Source of the DNA: Blastococcus colisei
GTDB lineage: Bacteria; Actinomycetota; Actinomycetes; Mycobacteriales; Geodermatophilaceae
NCBI RefSeq assembly: GCF_006717095.1
Contig: NZ_VFQE01000001.1
Span: 310,001-374,000 of the forward strand
Length of the DNA stretch: 64,000 nucleotides
Direction of reading: 5' to 3'
Shown here: positions 25,087-33,869 of the stretch, in pieces
Numbering within the stretch: position 1 is the stretch's first letter
Layout: every line of letters begins with the position of its first letter
Program-made: the position numbers and the translations under genes
The notes under the pieces: generated by a model
Told to the model about the DNA's origin: nothing
The model's input: the letters and a program-made list of their open reading frames with translations, nothing else
Database searches by the model: none

Positions 25087-26391
25087 ATGACCGCCCTGCC
25101 GCGTGCGCTGTCGCCGCTGCAGCATGCCCACTACCGCCGGCTGGCCGCCTCCCTGGCGCTGTCGCTGCTCGGCCACGGGCTGTGGGCGGTCGCCGTGGTG
25201 TGGCAGGTCGTCGCCCTCGGTGGCGGCCCGGCAGCGCTGTCGCTGGTCACCGCGCTCGCGGCGGGCGGCATGCTCGTCAGCACCCTCGTCGGCGGGGCGC
25301 TGGCCGACCGGCTCCCCCAGGGGCACATCCTGCTGGGGGTGACGCTCACCGAGGGCGTCACGATCGCGGTCGTCGCCGTGCTGTCCCTGACCGGCGTGCT
25401 GGCGCTGGGTCACGTGGCGGCCGTCGGGCTCGTCGGCGGGATCGCCATGGGCTTCTACTACCCGGCCTACTCCGCGCTGGTGCCGGTGCTGGTCCCGCCG
25501 GGCGACTTCCTTGCGGTCAACGGCCTGGAGGGCGTCGTCCGCCCGGTGCTCGCGCAGGCGGCCGGACCGGCCGTCGCCGGATTCCTGGTCGCCGCGATCT
25601 CCCCCGGCGCCGCCCTGGCCGCGGCGGCCGCCGCGGCGTTCGGTGCGGCCGCGTGCGTCACCACCCTGCCGGTCCGCGAGGCGCCGGCGACCCATGCGGG
25701 TGCCCGCTCGGCCGTGGCCGGCCTGCTGGCCGACGTCGGCGAGGGTTTCCGCTACATGGTGCAGACGCCGTGGCTGCTGGCGACCCTGCTCTTCGCCGCC
25801 ACGATGCTGCTCGCCTTCATCGGGCCCTTCGAGGTGCTCGTCCCGTTCGCCATCCAGGCGGCCGGGGGCGGCCCCTCGCAGCACGCCTACGTCCTGGCCG
25901 CGTTCGGTATCGGCGGCGCGATCGGGTCGCTGGGCGTGGCCTCGCTCCGGCTGCCACGCCGCTATCTGACCGTGATGAACCTGCTCTGGGGCGCCGGCTG
26001 CATCCCGCTGGTGGTCTTCGGGTTCACCACCGACCTCTGGCTGATGCTCGCGGCCGGGGCGGTCATGGGTGCCACCTTCCAGGCGGGCATGGTCATCTGG
26101 GGCACGCTGCTGCAGCGTCGCGTGCCGGCCGAGCTGCTGGGCCGCGTCTCGAGCCTCGACTTCTTCGTGTCCCTGTCGTTCATGCCCCTGTCGATGGCGC
26201 TGGCCGGCCCGGTGAGCGAGCTGATCGGGCTGACCGCCACGTTCGTCGTCGGCGGCCTCGCGCCCGCGGTCCTCGCCGTCGTCACCATCGTGGTGGCGCG
26301 CATGCCGGCCGACGAGCTCTCCCATCCCCTCGACGTCGTCCCCGAGGTGCCATCCGGGCCGCTGGCCGAGGAGCGGCTGGACCGGGTCTGA
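25087..26391 (+). CDS. MFS transporter (MFS_3-like exporter)
   Basis: A 434-residue major facilitator with twelve predicted helices, with VGGALADRLPQGHILLGVTL as the helix 2-3 loop and TPWLLATLLFAATMLLAFIG in the second half. It resembles EntS-type exporters. ATG 25087 is fixed by AAGGAG at 25077-25082. Substrate unknown. The FKBP gene follows after 68 nt on the same strand. Confidence 0.88.
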   Translation: MTALPRALSPLQHAHYRRLAASLALSLLGHGLWAVAVVWQVVALGGGPAALSLVTALAAGGMLVSTLVGGALADRLPQGHILLGVTLTEGVTIAVVAVLSLTGVLALGHVAAVGLVGGIAMGFYYPAYSALVPVLVPPGDFLAVNGLEGVVRPVLAQAAGPAVAGFLVAAISPGAALAAAAAAAFGAAACVTTLPVREAPATHAGARSAVAGLLADVGEGFRYMVQTPWLLATLLFAATMLLAFIGPFEVLVPFAIQAAGGGPSQHAYVLAAFGIGGAIGSLGVASLRLPRRYLTVMNLLWGAGCIPLVVFGFTTDLWLMLAAGAVMGATFQAGMVIWGTLLQRRVPAELLGRVSSLDFFVSLSFMPLSMALAGPVSELIGLTATFVVGGLAPAVLAVVTIVVARMPADELSHPLDVVPEVPSGPLAEERLDRV

Positions 26392-26459
26392 GCGGGTCCG
26401 GCCGGCCGCTGCTTGGATGGGTGCGGCGCCGGGAGAGCCCCGGTGCAGGAGGGAGAACC

Positions 26460-26837
26460 GTGGCCGAGTTGACCCGACCGGACGTCGAGCCGCCCACCGG
26501 GCCGGCCCCGGCGGACCTCGTGATCGAGGACATCGCCGTCGGCGACGGGCCCGAGGCGACCGCCGGCAGCCTCGTCAGCGCGCACTACGTCGGCGTCACC
26601 CACGACGCCGGGGAGCAGTTCGACGCCTCCTGGGACCGGGGCGATCCGCTGGAGTTCCGCCTGGGCGTCGGCATGGTCATCCAGGGCTGGGACGAGGGCA
26701 TCGCCGGCATGAAGGTCGGCGGCCGCCGCCGGCTGACCATCCCCGCGCACAAGGCCTACGGCGAGCGAGGCGCGGGCGGGGTCATCAAGCCCGGTGCGAC
26801 GCTCGTCTTCGTCGTCGATCTCGTCGGGGTGCGCTGA
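26460..26837 (+). CDS. FKBP-type peptidyl-prolyl cis-trans isomerase
   Basis: A 125-residue single-domain FKBP. The core pattern VSAHYVGVTHDAGEQFDASWDRGDPLEFRLG, MVIQGWDEGIAGMKVGGRRRLTIP and YGERGAGGVIKPGATLVFVVDLV includes the Trp floor and the Tyr/Phe/Asp ring of the prolyl pocket. It speeds prolyl isomerisation in folding cytoplasmic proteins; no signal peptide is present. GTG 26460 follows GGAGGGAGA. Confidence 0.93.
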   Translation: MAELTRPDVEPPTGPAPADLVIEDIAVGDGPEATAGSLVSAHYVGVTHDAGEQFDASWDRGDPLEFRLGVGMVIQGWDEGIAGMKVGGRRRLTIPAHKAYGERGAGGVIKPGATLVFVVDLVGVR

Positions 26838-26875
26838 CCCGGAATCGTTGAACGGGCAACGACGTTGGGCCGGGC

Positions 26876-27568
26876 ATGCAGGTAGAGATCTGGTCCGACG
26901 TCGTGTGTCCCTGGTGCTACATCGGCAAGCGCCGCCTGGAGAGCGCCCTCGAGCAGTTCCCGCACCGGGACCAGGTCGAGGTCGTCTGGCGGTCCTTCCA
27001 GCTCGACCCGTCGGTCCCGGAGGGCGAGACGCACCCCACGCTGCCCGCGCTGGCGGCCAAGTACGGCACGACCGAGGACGCCATGCGCGCGAACATGGCA
27101 CGCGTGGAGCAGGTCGCCGCCGAGGAGGGCCTGGAATACCACCTCGTCGACGCGACCAGCGGCAACACCCTGCTCGCTCACGAGCTGCTGCACCTGGCCG
27201 CCGAGCACGGGAAGCGCAACGAGCTCAAGGAGCTCCTGCTGCACGCCTACTTCGAGCAGGGCCGCCCGGTCTTCGACGTCGACTCCCTCGTGCCGTTCGC
27301 GGTCGAGGTGGGGCTCGACGAGGCCGAGGTGCGCGAGGCCCTCGCCGACCGCCGCTACCTCTCCGCCGTCCGGCAGGACGGCGCGACCGCGCAGGCTCTC
27401 GGCGCGACCGGCGTCCCGTTCTTCGTCGTCGACCGCAAGTACGGTGCCGCCGGTGCCCAGCCGGCCGAGCTGCTCCTGCAGATCCTGGAGCGGGCCTGGG
27501 CCGACGCCCACCCGCTGGTCACCGTGCCGGCCGCCGACGGCTGCACCGACGACAGCTGCGTGGTCTAA
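26876..27568 (+). CDS. DsbA-family oxidoreductase, FrnE-like
   Basis: A 230-residue thioredoxin-fold protein with the active site VVCPWCYIGKRRLE (CPWC at residues 11-14), the ATGVPFFVVDRKYG cis-Pro loop, and a second cysteine pair near the C-terminus, CTDDSC (C223 and C228, spacing CX4C). FrnE of Deinococcus radiodurans has the same combination of CXXC and CX4C and acts as a cytoplasmic disulfide isomerase in stress tolerance. No signal peptide, consistent with a cytosolic enzyme. Its stop codon interlocks with that of the convergent nitronate monooxygenase (4-bp overlap). Confidence 0.88.
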   Translation: MQVEIWSDVVCPWCYIGKRRLESALEQFPHRDQVEVVWRSFQLDPSVPEGETHPTLPALAAKYGTTEDAMRANMARVEQVAAEEGLEYHLVDATSGNTLLAHELLHLAAEHGKRNELKELLLHAYFEQGRPVFDVDSLVPFAVEVGLDEAEVREALADRRYLSAVRQDGATAQALGATGVPFFVVDRKYGAAGAQPAELLLQILERAWADAHPLVTVPAADGCTDDSCVV

Positions 27569-28527
27569 CCCAGCAGTCGCGGCACGGCGCGCAGCGCCTT
27601 CTCGGCCTCGGCGTCCATCTCCCGGACGACGTCGGTCGCCGACCGCTCACTGGTCACCAGCCCGACCGACTCACCCGCATAGATGGGGGCGTCGGCGGGG
27701 TCGCCGGTGCGACGTCCGTCGATCACCCGCTGGCGGGCCTCCGGTGTCCCGCGCAGCTCGTCCTCGCGGCCGTGCCATTCCCGGCTGAAGTCGTTGACCA
27801 ACGCCCGGCCGGGCCACCGTTCGGGCCAGGCGGCGCCCTCCGCGACGTCGAACGCCCGGGTCAGCACCGTCTCGTCGCCCGAGGCCGCCCGGACCCGCTC
27901 CCGCAGGGCGGGCGCGTTGAGCCCCTCGGTGCACGACAGCAGGGGCGTCCCGATCCACACCCCGGCCGCGCCCGCGACGAGAGCGGCAGCCATCCCCGCG
28001 CCGGTGGCGATGCCGCCGGCCGCCACCACCGGCCGGTCGGTCAGCGTCAGGACCTCCTGCAGCAGCGGGAGGGTGGCGCGGTGACCGGTGTGCCCCCCGG
28101 CCTCGGTCCCCTGCGCGACCAGGATGTCGACACCGGCGTCGAGGGCTCTATGGGCGTCGGCGGTGGTGTTGACCTGCGCGCAGACGGCGATCCCCGCGTC
28201 GTGCAGCGGGCCCACGTAGGGCGCCGGGTCCCCGAAGGAGACCGACACCAGGCTGGGCTCCGCGGCCACCGTCGCCTCGAACAGCTCCGGCCGGGCCTCG
28301 AGGACCCAGATCATCAGCCCCACGCCGAAGGGCAGCTGGTTGGCGGCCGGGACCGCGCACTGCTCGGTGACGAACTCCGCTGAGTGGGATCCGCTGACAC
28401 CGACCATCCCGAGGCCGCCGGCACGCGAGACAGCTGCGGCCAGCGCACCGCCGGACACGCCGGCCATCGGCGCACCGATGACCGGCGTGGTCAGGTCGAA
28501 CCAGCGGGTCAGCGGAGTCCTGATCAC
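27565..28527 (-). CDS. Nitronate monooxygenase-like FMN enzyme
   Basis: A 320-residue TIM-barrel flavoprotein of the 2-nitropropane dioxygenase/NMO family. It has PVIGAPMAGVSGGALAAAVSRAGG at the N-terminus, the catalytic His in AQGTEAGGHTG, and the FMN-phosphate loop VVAAGGIATGAGMAAAL with WIGTPLL. It should oxidise alkyl nitronates such as propionate 3-nitronate, a plant toxin; some relatives are enoyl reductases. GTG 28527 is the start that keeps the family N-terminus (TPLTRWFDL). Confidence 0.88.
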   Translation of the reverse strand: MIRTPLTRWFDLTTPVIGAPMAGVSGGALAAAVSRAGGLGMVGVSGSHSAEFVTEQCAVPAANQLPFGVGLMIWVLEARPELFEATVAAEPSLVSVSFGDPAPYVGPLHDAGIAVCAQVNTTADAHRALDAGVDILVAQGTEAGGHTGHRATLPLLQEVLTLTDRPVVAAGGIATGAGMAAALVAGAAGVWIGTPLLSCTEGLNAPALRERVRAASGDETVLTRAFDVAEGAAWPERWPGRALVNDFSREWHGREDELRGTPEARQRVIDGRRTGDPADAPIYAGESVGLVTSERSATDVVREMDAEAEKALRAVPRLLG

Positions 28528-28574
28528 CCGCTCATCGTGCCCTGTGGCGCGGTGGGGCGGCAGGAGTCCTCCTG

Positions 28575-28817
28575 CTACTGCGCTGCCGGACCGGCCTGAT
28601 CGGTCCCCTGCAGCCTGCCCAGGAACTCGTGACAGCGCTTCGCCCGCGCGGAATCCTGCTCCATCACCTCGCGGAAGAAGCTCGCGATGTCGTCCAGGCC
28701 GGCGTTCTCGGCGTCCCGGACGTACTGGCCGTAGTCGTGCCCGGCCTTCAGCGAGTGGTACTGGACGGAGATCAGGTCGTAGTAGACGTCTTCGAAGCCG
28801 GTTTCGCCCGTGGCCAT
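28575..28817 (-). CDS. Small helical hypothetical protein
   Basis: An 80-residue protein with an acidic amphipathic pattern (YYDLISVQYHSLKAGHDYGQYVR, then AGLDDIASFFREVMEQDSARAKRCHEFL) predicted to be two helices, similar in feel to ferritin-like or spore/stress-associated helical proteins. An AGGAGGA ribosome site lies just before ATG 28817, which supports real translation. Function unknown. Confidence 0.65.
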   Translation of the reverse strand: MATGETGFEDVYYDLISVQYHSLKAGHDYGQYVRDAENAGLDDIASFFREVMEQDSARAKRCHEFLGRLQGTDQAGPAAQ

Positions 28818-28889
28818 CCGATCCTCCTCGATCCAAAGCGGTAAAGGACCTCGCGGCCCTACCCGGCACGGACCGATCCGTCACATGGA

Positions 28890-29099
28890 TCAAGATTCCG
28901 AGAACGCGCCTCCGGTGACGTCGCCGCCACCGGCTTCGTCGGGGAGGTTCTGGCTGGTGGCGAGGTCCTCCTCGCCCGTGGCCGTCGGGTCGTCCCCGGC
29001 CGAGGCAAGGTCGTCGCCCTGGCCGTGGGCGCCGGGGTCGGCCTGGAGAGTGCGCGGGTCGTTGAGGGGATCGGGGACGTCGGGATCGGTGACGGTCAT
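28890..29099 (-). CDS. Small acidic hypothetical protein
   Basis: A 69-residue strongly acidic, Gly/Asp/Ala-rich protein (DPDVPDPLNDPRTLQADPG, ending GGDVTGGAFSES), probably disordered. It is divergent from the ArsR gene and shares its 75-bp promoter region, which holds an operator-like inverted repeat. No family recognised; translation is plausible but unproven. Confidence 0.45.
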   Translation of the reverse strand: MTVTDPDVPDPLNDPRTLQADPGAHGQGDDLASAGDDPTATGEEDLATSQNLPDEAGGGDVTGGAFSES

Positions 29100-29144
29100 G
29101 GCGGTCGCATGCCCCGGCCGTGCACGGGTGAAAACCTCTGGTGT

Positions 29145-29170
29145 CATGCGTAACCCGCGTGTTACACATG
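29145..29170. promoter_or_regulatory. Inverted repeat, probable ArsR-family operator
   Basis: Arms CATGCGTAAC (29145-29154) and GTTACACATG (29161-29170) are complementary at 9 of 10 positions with a 6-nt spacer. The site ends 4 bp before the GTG start of the ArsR-family gene, the expected place for autorepression, and implies a leaderless or very short leader transcript. Confidence 0.65.
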
Positions 29171-29174
29171 ACCG

Positions 29175-29504
29175 GTGGAGGCGCTCGCGGCACTGGCCGA
29201 CCCCGTCCGGCGGGAGCTGGTGAGCCTGCTCGCCCGGGGAGAGCTGGCCGCCGGTGAGCTCGCCGACCGGTTCCCCGTCAGCCGGCCGGCGATCAGCCGG
29301 CACCTGCGGGTGCTCCGCGAGGCGGGGCTGGTCACCGCGCGGGCCGAGGGCAGGCGGCGGCTCTACGCGCTCGACCCGCGACCGCTGCGGGAGATCGACG
29401 ACTGGCTGGAGCCCTACCGCGACCTGTGGGCCCAGCGGCTGGACGCACTGGACACCGAGATCGCCCGCGGTCGGCGGGCACGGACGAGCGGAGGACAGGC
29501 ATGA
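29175..29504 (+). CDS. ArsR-family transcriptional regulator
   Basis: A 109-residue winged helix-turn-helix repressor (LADPVRRELVSLLARGELAAGELADRF, recognition helix VSRPAISRHLRVLREAGLV, wing AEGRRRLYALD). The metal-binding ELCVC motif of metal-sensing ArsR proteins is absent, so it belongs to the common group paired with SRPBCC proteins. Its stop overlaps the next gene's ATG. A near-perfect inverted repeat lies immediately upstream and is probably its own operator. Confidence 0.9.
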   Translation: MEALAALADPVRRELVSLLARGELAAGELADRFPVSRPAISRHLRVLREAGLVTARAEGRRRLYALDPRPLREIDDWLEPYRDLWAQRLDALDTEIARGRRARTSGGQA

Positions 29505-30010
29505 CTCAGGACGTCGGGGCCCGGCGAGGCGTCGTCACCGCGCAGGACGACGGGCGGCAACGGCTGGAGTTCCGCCGCTCCTGGCCCGACCCGATCGAGG
29601 ACGTCTGGGGAGCGCTCACCGAGCCCGACCGCCTGGCCCGCTGGATCGGCCGTTACGACGGGGCGAGGGACGTGGGAGCCACCGGTACCTTCTTCATGAC
29701 GCACGAGCAGGGGGAGCCGGTCGGAGAACCGATGACCGTCGTCGAGTGCGAGCCGCCCCGCCGGCTGGTGGTCGAGTGGATCCAGCAGGAGACGGAGGAC
29801 TGGTCGGTGGCCCTCGACCTCTGGACCGAGGACGGGCGGACGTGGCTGCGCTTCGTCCAGGTCTTCCCGGCCGGCGCAGACGTCACCGACTTCGCGATGG
29901 GCTGGCACTGGTACCTGGACAAGTTCGGCGCCGAGGTCAGCGGCGATCCGGTCCCCGGCGACTGGGACGACTTCCTCGCGGAGGTCGGCCCCGCCTACGG
30001 TCGCGGCTGA
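29501..30010 (+). CDS. SRPBCC-domain protein (AHSA1-like)
   Basis: A 169-residue START-like/Bet v1-fold protein with the AHSA1 pattern: FRRSWPDPIEDVWGALTEPDRLARWIG at the start and DFAMGWHWYLDKFGAEV in the long C-terminal helix. Such proteins bind hydrophobic ligands in a deep pocket. It is translationally coupled to the ArsR gene (ATGA), a very common actinobacterial pair; the ligand may control the operon, which is inference. It overlaps the convergent membrane protein gene by 16 bp. Confidence 0.87.
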   Translation: MTQDVGARRGVVTAQDDGRQRLEFRRSWPDPIEDVWGALTEPDRLARWIGRYDGARDVGATGTFFMTHEQGEPVGEPMTVVECEPPRRLVVEWIQQETEDWSVALDLWTEDGRTWLRFVQVFPAGADVTDFAMGWHWYLDKFGAEVSGDPVPGDWDDFLAEVGPAYGRG

Positions 30011-30411
30011 GGGCGACCGAGTACGAGCATCGCGACGGCGCCGGCCAAGACCGCGATGACGATCGGCGTCTCCACCGGATCGAACCCCCGCGGCCGGAGC
30101 AGGCCGCGGGTCCGGCGCTCCAGCAGCACGCCAGGGACCATGCCCGCCGCGAGCAGGCGGAGTACCCGCCGGGCACGGTCGTCCGGGCCGCCGGCCAGGC
30201 GGATGACGGCCCAGGTCTGCGCCGCGAGCATGTACGAAGGCGCGCTCAGCGCCGTGCCGATCCACCACGAGTCCCGGGCGACGTGATCTGCGTCGCCCTG
30301 CAGGAACGGGATGTCGAACGCGCGTTGCCGGCGGAGGGCGACCAGCTGGCCGGCCAGTCCCGCGGCCAGCTGGAGGGCGGAGGCGCGGACGAGCGACGAG
30401 GTGTGCGCCAT
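29995..30411 (-). CDS. Hypothetical membrane protein
   Basis: A 138-residue protein with about three hydrophobic segments (around residues 10-25, 50-72 and 117-132). The C-terminal helix IVIAVLAGAVAMLVLG is clear. No family is recognised. It is convergent with the SRPBCC gene and overlaps its end by 16 bp. The 87-bp gap upstream to the next gene is a G/C-run-rich stretch with no visible gene. Confidence 0.6.
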   Translation of the reverse strand: MAHTSSLVRASALQLAAGLAGQLVALRRQRAFDIPFLQGDADHVARDSWWIGTALSAPSYMLAAQTWAVIRLAGGPDDRARRVLRLLAAGMVPGVLLERRTRGLLRPRGFDPVETPIVIAVLAGAVAMLVLGRPQPRP

Positions 30412-30498
30412 GCCGGCGCACCCTAGGACCGCCCCCCCGCCTCGTGGTGTGTTCGGCGCGCCCGGCCCCGGCCCCGACGCCGGGGGGGTGGGCTTTCC

Positions 30499-31674
30499 TC
30501 AGACGGGCTGGTGCACCTGGACCGGGTCCGGGCCCGTCCAGGGCCCCAGTCGGCCCAGCAGCCGATCACGCGCAGCCAGCCGGGGCCCGGCCTGCACCGG
30601 GTAGCCCTCGTGGCTCCCGGTGAGCTCGCGCGCCGCACGCGCGGCGAAGTTGGGATCGTCCTGCGCCTCCCGCGCGACCGCCACCAGGTCGGCGCAGCCC
30701 TGCTGCACGATCGCCTCGGCCTGCCGGGCGTCGACGATGAGCCCGACGGCCATCGTGGCGATGCCGGCCTCCTCGCGGATCCGGGCGGCGTGCGGCACCT
30801 GGTAGCCGTAGCCGATGGGGTGCTGCCAGCCGCCGCCGAGCCCGCCGCCGGAGGCGTCGACGACGTCGACGCCGCGCTCCTTCAGCTCGCGGGCGAAGGC
30901 GACGGTGTCCTCCAGCGTCACACCGTCGCGGGACCCGTCGACCGACGAGACGCGCACGAAGAGGGGTCGATCGTCGGGCCATGCCGCGCGGACGGCCTCG
31001 ACCACCTCGAGCGGGAAGCGCATCCGGCCCTCGCGGGAGCCGCCGTACTCGTCGTCCCGCCGGTTGGTGAGGGGGGAGAGGAACTGGTTGAGCAGATAGC
31101 CGTGTGCGGCGTGCACCTCGACGACGTCGAAGCCCGCGGCCAGCGAGCGCCGGGTGGCGGCGACGAACGCCTCGCGCACCTCGGCCAGCTCGTCGGTGGT
31201 CAGCGCGTGCGGGGTCGGCCACCCCGGCGCGACCGGCACGGCGCTGGCCGACACGGTGGGCCAGGGCTCCTCGCCCGGAAGGGCGTTCTCCGCCGTCACC
31301 GGCCCGTCGCCGTCCCACGGCCGCAAGCTGGCGGCCTTGGCGCCGGCGTGGGCGAGCTGGATCCCGGCCAGGGACCCGTGGGCGTGCAGGAAGTCGGTCA
31401 CGCGGGCGAGCCCGGCGATGTGCTCGTCGGACCAGAGGCCGACGTCACCGTGGCTGATCCGGCCCTCGGGGGTGACCCCGGTCGCCTCGACGACGACCAG
31501 CCCGAACCCGCCCAGTGCGAACCGGCCCAGATGGGCCAGGTGGTAGTCGCCGACGAAGCCGTCGGTCACCGAGTACTGGCACATGGGGGCGACGACGAGC
31601 CGGTTCGGCAGCGTGACGCCGCGGAGGGGCAGGGGCGCGAAGAGGCTGGTGTCAGAAGAGGGTGAGGTGCTCAC
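30499..31674 (-). CDS. NADH:flavin oxidoreductase, old yellow enzyme family (YqjM-like)
   Basis: A 391-residue FMN-dependent ene-reductase. It shows SLFAPLPLRGVTLPNRLVVAPMCQYS (with the Cys of the YqjM subgroup), the active-site His pair region AAHGYLLNQFLSPLTNRR, and the FMN-phosphate region MAVGLIVDARQAEAI. It reduces activated C=C bonds of enones, quinones or nitro compounds using NADPH. GTG 31674 is chosen because the preceding residues do not fit the family. It is divergent from pckA across a 219-bp region holding repeats. Confidence 0.92.
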   Translation of the reverse strand: MSTSPSSDTSLFAPLPLRGVTLPNRLVVAPMCQYSVTDGFVGDYHLAHLGRFALGGFGLVVVEATGVTPEGRISHGDVGLWSDEHIAGLARVTDFLHAHGSLAGIQLAHAGAKAASLRPWDGDGPVTAENALPGEEPWPTVSASAVPVAPGWPTPHALTTDELAEVREAFVAATRRSLAAGFDVVEVHAAHGYLLNQFLSPLTNRRDDEYGGSREGRMRFPLEVVEAVRAAWPDDRPLFVRVSSVDGSRDGVTLEDTVAFARELKERGVDVVDASGGGLGGGWQHPIGYGYQVPHAARIREEAGIATMAVGLIVDARQAEAIVQQGCADLVAVAREAQDDPNFAARAARELTGSHEGYPVQAGPRLAARDRLLGRLGPWTGPDPVQVHQPV

Positions 31675-31701
31675 AGCCGGCGCAACGCGCCCGACGGCCG
31701 A

Positions 31702-31730
31702 GGTCTTCCGCGTCCCACCAGGGTCTTCCG
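31702..31730. repeat. Direct repeat GGTCTTCCG, 20-bp period
   Basis: GGTCTTCCG occurs at 31702-31710 and 31722-31730, exactly 20 bp apart (two helical turns), 28 bp upstream of the old yellow enzyme start. The spacing suits a regulator binding one face of the DNA, but no regulator gene lies next to it. Confidence 0.35.
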
Positions 31731-31768
31731 ACCTGAGAACCAGACGTCCTAGACGTAACATCTCTCAC

Positions 31769-31797
31769 GGTTACAGCGGTGCGAAGCGCCGGTAACC
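31769..31797. promoter_or_regulatory. Inverted repeat upstream of pckA
   Basis: GGTTAC at 31769-31774 and GTAACC at 31792-31797 are perfect complements separated by 17 nt, 96 bp upstream of the PEP carboxykinase start. A candidate operator for carbon-source control of gluconeogenesis. Confidence 0.35.
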
Positions 31798-31893
31798 TCA
31801 CCTGATCCGGATCGTTGCACCTGTACCGACACCGGATCCGCAGCACCAGCGCCGGTGCCAGAGCCGCCCGGCTACCCAGAGGATGGAGACGCC

Positions 31894-33708
31894 GTGACTT
31901 CAGTGGCCACCCCCGGTCTCGAGAACGCACCCACCACGCATGCCCGCCTCCTGGCGTGGGTCCGGGAGATGGCCGAGCTGACGACGCCGGACCAGGTGGT
32001 CTGGGTCGACGGCAGCGACGAGGAGTGGGAGCGGCTGACGGCACAGCTCGTCGATGCCGGCACCTTCACCCGCCTGGACAAGAAGCCCAACTCGTTCCAC
32101 TGCGCCTCCGACCCCAGTGACGTCGCCCGGGTCGAGGACCGCACCTACATCTGCTCGGTCGACGAGGCCGACGCGGGTCCTACCAACAACTGGATGGACC
32201 CGGCCGAGATGAAGTCGGTCATGACCGAGCTGTACCGCGGGTGCATGCGCGGCCGGACCATGTACGTCATCCCGTTCTGCATGGGCCCGGTCGAGGCCGA
32301 GAACCCCATGTTCGGCGTCGAGCTCACCGACTCGGAGTACGTCGTCGTCTCGATGCGCGTCATGGCCCGCATCGGCAGCTACGTCCTCGAGGCCATGGGC
32401 GAGGACCGCCCGTTCGTGCCGGCCATGCACTCCCTGGGCGCGCCGCTCGAGGAGGGCCAGCAGGACGTGCCGTGGCCCTGCAGCGACACCAAGTACATCG
32501 TGCACTTCCCCGAGGAGCGGGCCATCTGGTCCTACGGCTCGGGCTACGGCGGCAATGCCCTGCTGGGCAAGAAGTGCTACTCGCTGCGCATCGCCTCGGT
32601 GATGGCGCGCGACGAGGGCTGGCTCGCCGAGCACATGCTGATCCTCAAGCTGACCAGCCCGCAGCAGAAGACCTACTACGTGGCCGCGGCGTTCCCGTCG
32701 GCCTGCGGCAAGACGAACCTGGCCATGCTCGAGCCCACCATCCCGGGCTGGAAGGTCGAGACCCTGGGCGACGACATCGCCTGGATGCGCTTCGGCGAGG
32801 ACGGCCGGCTCTACGCCCTCAACCCGGAGTTCGGCCTGTTCGGCGTCGCCCCGGGCACCGGCTGGGACACCAACCCCAACGCCATGCGCACGATCGAGAA
32901 GGGCAACTCGGTCTTCACCAACGTCGCCCTCACCGACGACGGCGACATCTGGTGGGAGGGCATGACCGACGACGCCCCCGCCCACCTCACCGACTGGAAG
33001 GGCCGCGACTGGACGCCGGAGAGCGATGAGCCCTCCAGCCACCCGAACAGCCGGTTCTGCACCCCGATCGCCCAGTGCCCGATCCTGGCGCCGGAGTACG
33101 AGGACCCGAAGGGCGTGCCGATCTCGGCGATCCTCTTCGGCGGCCGGCGCAAGACCACGATCCCGCTGGTCAGCGAGGCCCGGGACTGGAACCACGGCGT
33201 CTTCATGGGCGCGACGCTCTCCTCGGAGACCACCGCCGCCGCGACCGGTGCGGTCGGCGTCGTCCGCCGCGACCCGTTCGCCATGCTGCCGTTCATCGGC
33301 TACAACGCCGGCGACTACTTCTCGCACTGGGTCGACACCGGCAAGCAGGCCGACTCCACCAAGCTGCCGCGGATCTTCTACGTGAACTGGTTCCGTCGCG
33401 ACGAGGACGGCGGCTTCCTGTGGCCGGGCTTCGGCGAGAACAGCCGGGTCCTCAAGTGGGTCGTCGAGCGCCTCGAGGGGACGGCGGCCGCCGTCGAGAC
33501 CCCGGTCGGCCACGTGCCCACCGTCGACGCGCTCGACGTCTCCGGTCTGGACATGACGCCGGAGCAGGTCGAAGCGGCGCTGGCCGTCAAGCCCGAGGAG
33601 TGGCGCGAGGAGATCCCGCAGATCACCGAGTGGTTCGAGAAGTTCGGGGACAAGCTGCCCAGCACCATGTGGGACGAGCTGGAGATCCTGAAGAGCCGGC
33701 TCGCCTGA
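31894..33708 (+). CDS. pckG: Phosphoenolpyruvate carboxykinase (GTP)
   Basis: A 604-residue GTP-dependent PEPCK that converts oxaloacetate and GTP to PEP, CO2 and GDP, the first step of gluconeogenesis. It carries the kinase-1a loop [15 protein letters not shown] with the reactive Cys, the kinase-2 region [33 protein letters not shown], and the [20 protein letters not shown] substrate region. Length fits the GTP class rather than the shorter ATP class. GTG 31894 is preceded by GGATGGAGA. A very strong hairpin terminator follows at 33728. Confidence 0.97.
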   Translation: MTSVATPGLENAPTTHARLLAWVREMAELTTPDQVVWVDGSDEEWERLTAQLVDAGTFTRLDKKPNSFHCASDPSDVARVEDRTYICSVDEADAGPTNNWMDPAEMKSVMTELYRGCMRGRTMYVIPFCMGPVEAENPMFGVELTDSEYVVVSMRVMARIGSYVLEAMGEDRPFVPAMHSLGAPLEEGQQDVPWPCSDTKYIVHFPEERAIWSYGSGYGGNALLGKKCYSLRIASVMARDEGWLAEHMLILKLTSPQQKTYYVAAAFPSACGKTNLAMLEPTIPGWKVETLGDDIAWMRFGEDGRLYALNPEFGLFGVAPGTGWDTNPNAMRTIEKGNSVFTNVALTDDGDIWWEGMTDDAPAHLTDWKGRDWTPESDEPSSHPNSRFCTPIAQCPILAPEYEDPKGVPISAILFGGRRKTTIPLVSEARDWNHGVFMGATLSSETTAAATGAVGVVRRDPFAMLPFIGYNAGDYFSHWVDTGKQADSTKLPRIFYVNWFRRDEDGGFLWPGFGENSRVLKWVVERLEGTAAAVETPVGHVPTVDALDVSGLDMTPEQVEAALAVKPEEWREEIPQITEWFEKFGDKLPSTMWDELEILKSRLA

Positions 33709-33727
33709 AGAAGGACCCCGCGAGGCA

Positions 33728-33778
33728 CTGAACGCCTGAGGCCCAGAACCGCTCCGGTTCTGGGCCTCAGGCGTTCAG
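33728..33778. terminator. Strong hairpin terminator after pckG
   Basis: A perfect 23-bp stem (left arm 33728-33750, right arm 33756-33778) with a 5-nt GCTCC loop, starting 20 bp after the PEPCK stop. The arms begin CTGAACGCC and end GGCGTTCAG. No T tract follows. This is the longest perfect hairpin I saw in the window. Confidence 0.88.
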
Positions 33779-33869
33779 CGGCACGACACCGATTCCTCGC
33801 CCGTCGCCGGAGCACGCAGTCGGTTAGCGTGGCGAGGGCCCTACCTCGTCCGACGGAGGCTCCCAGCTC

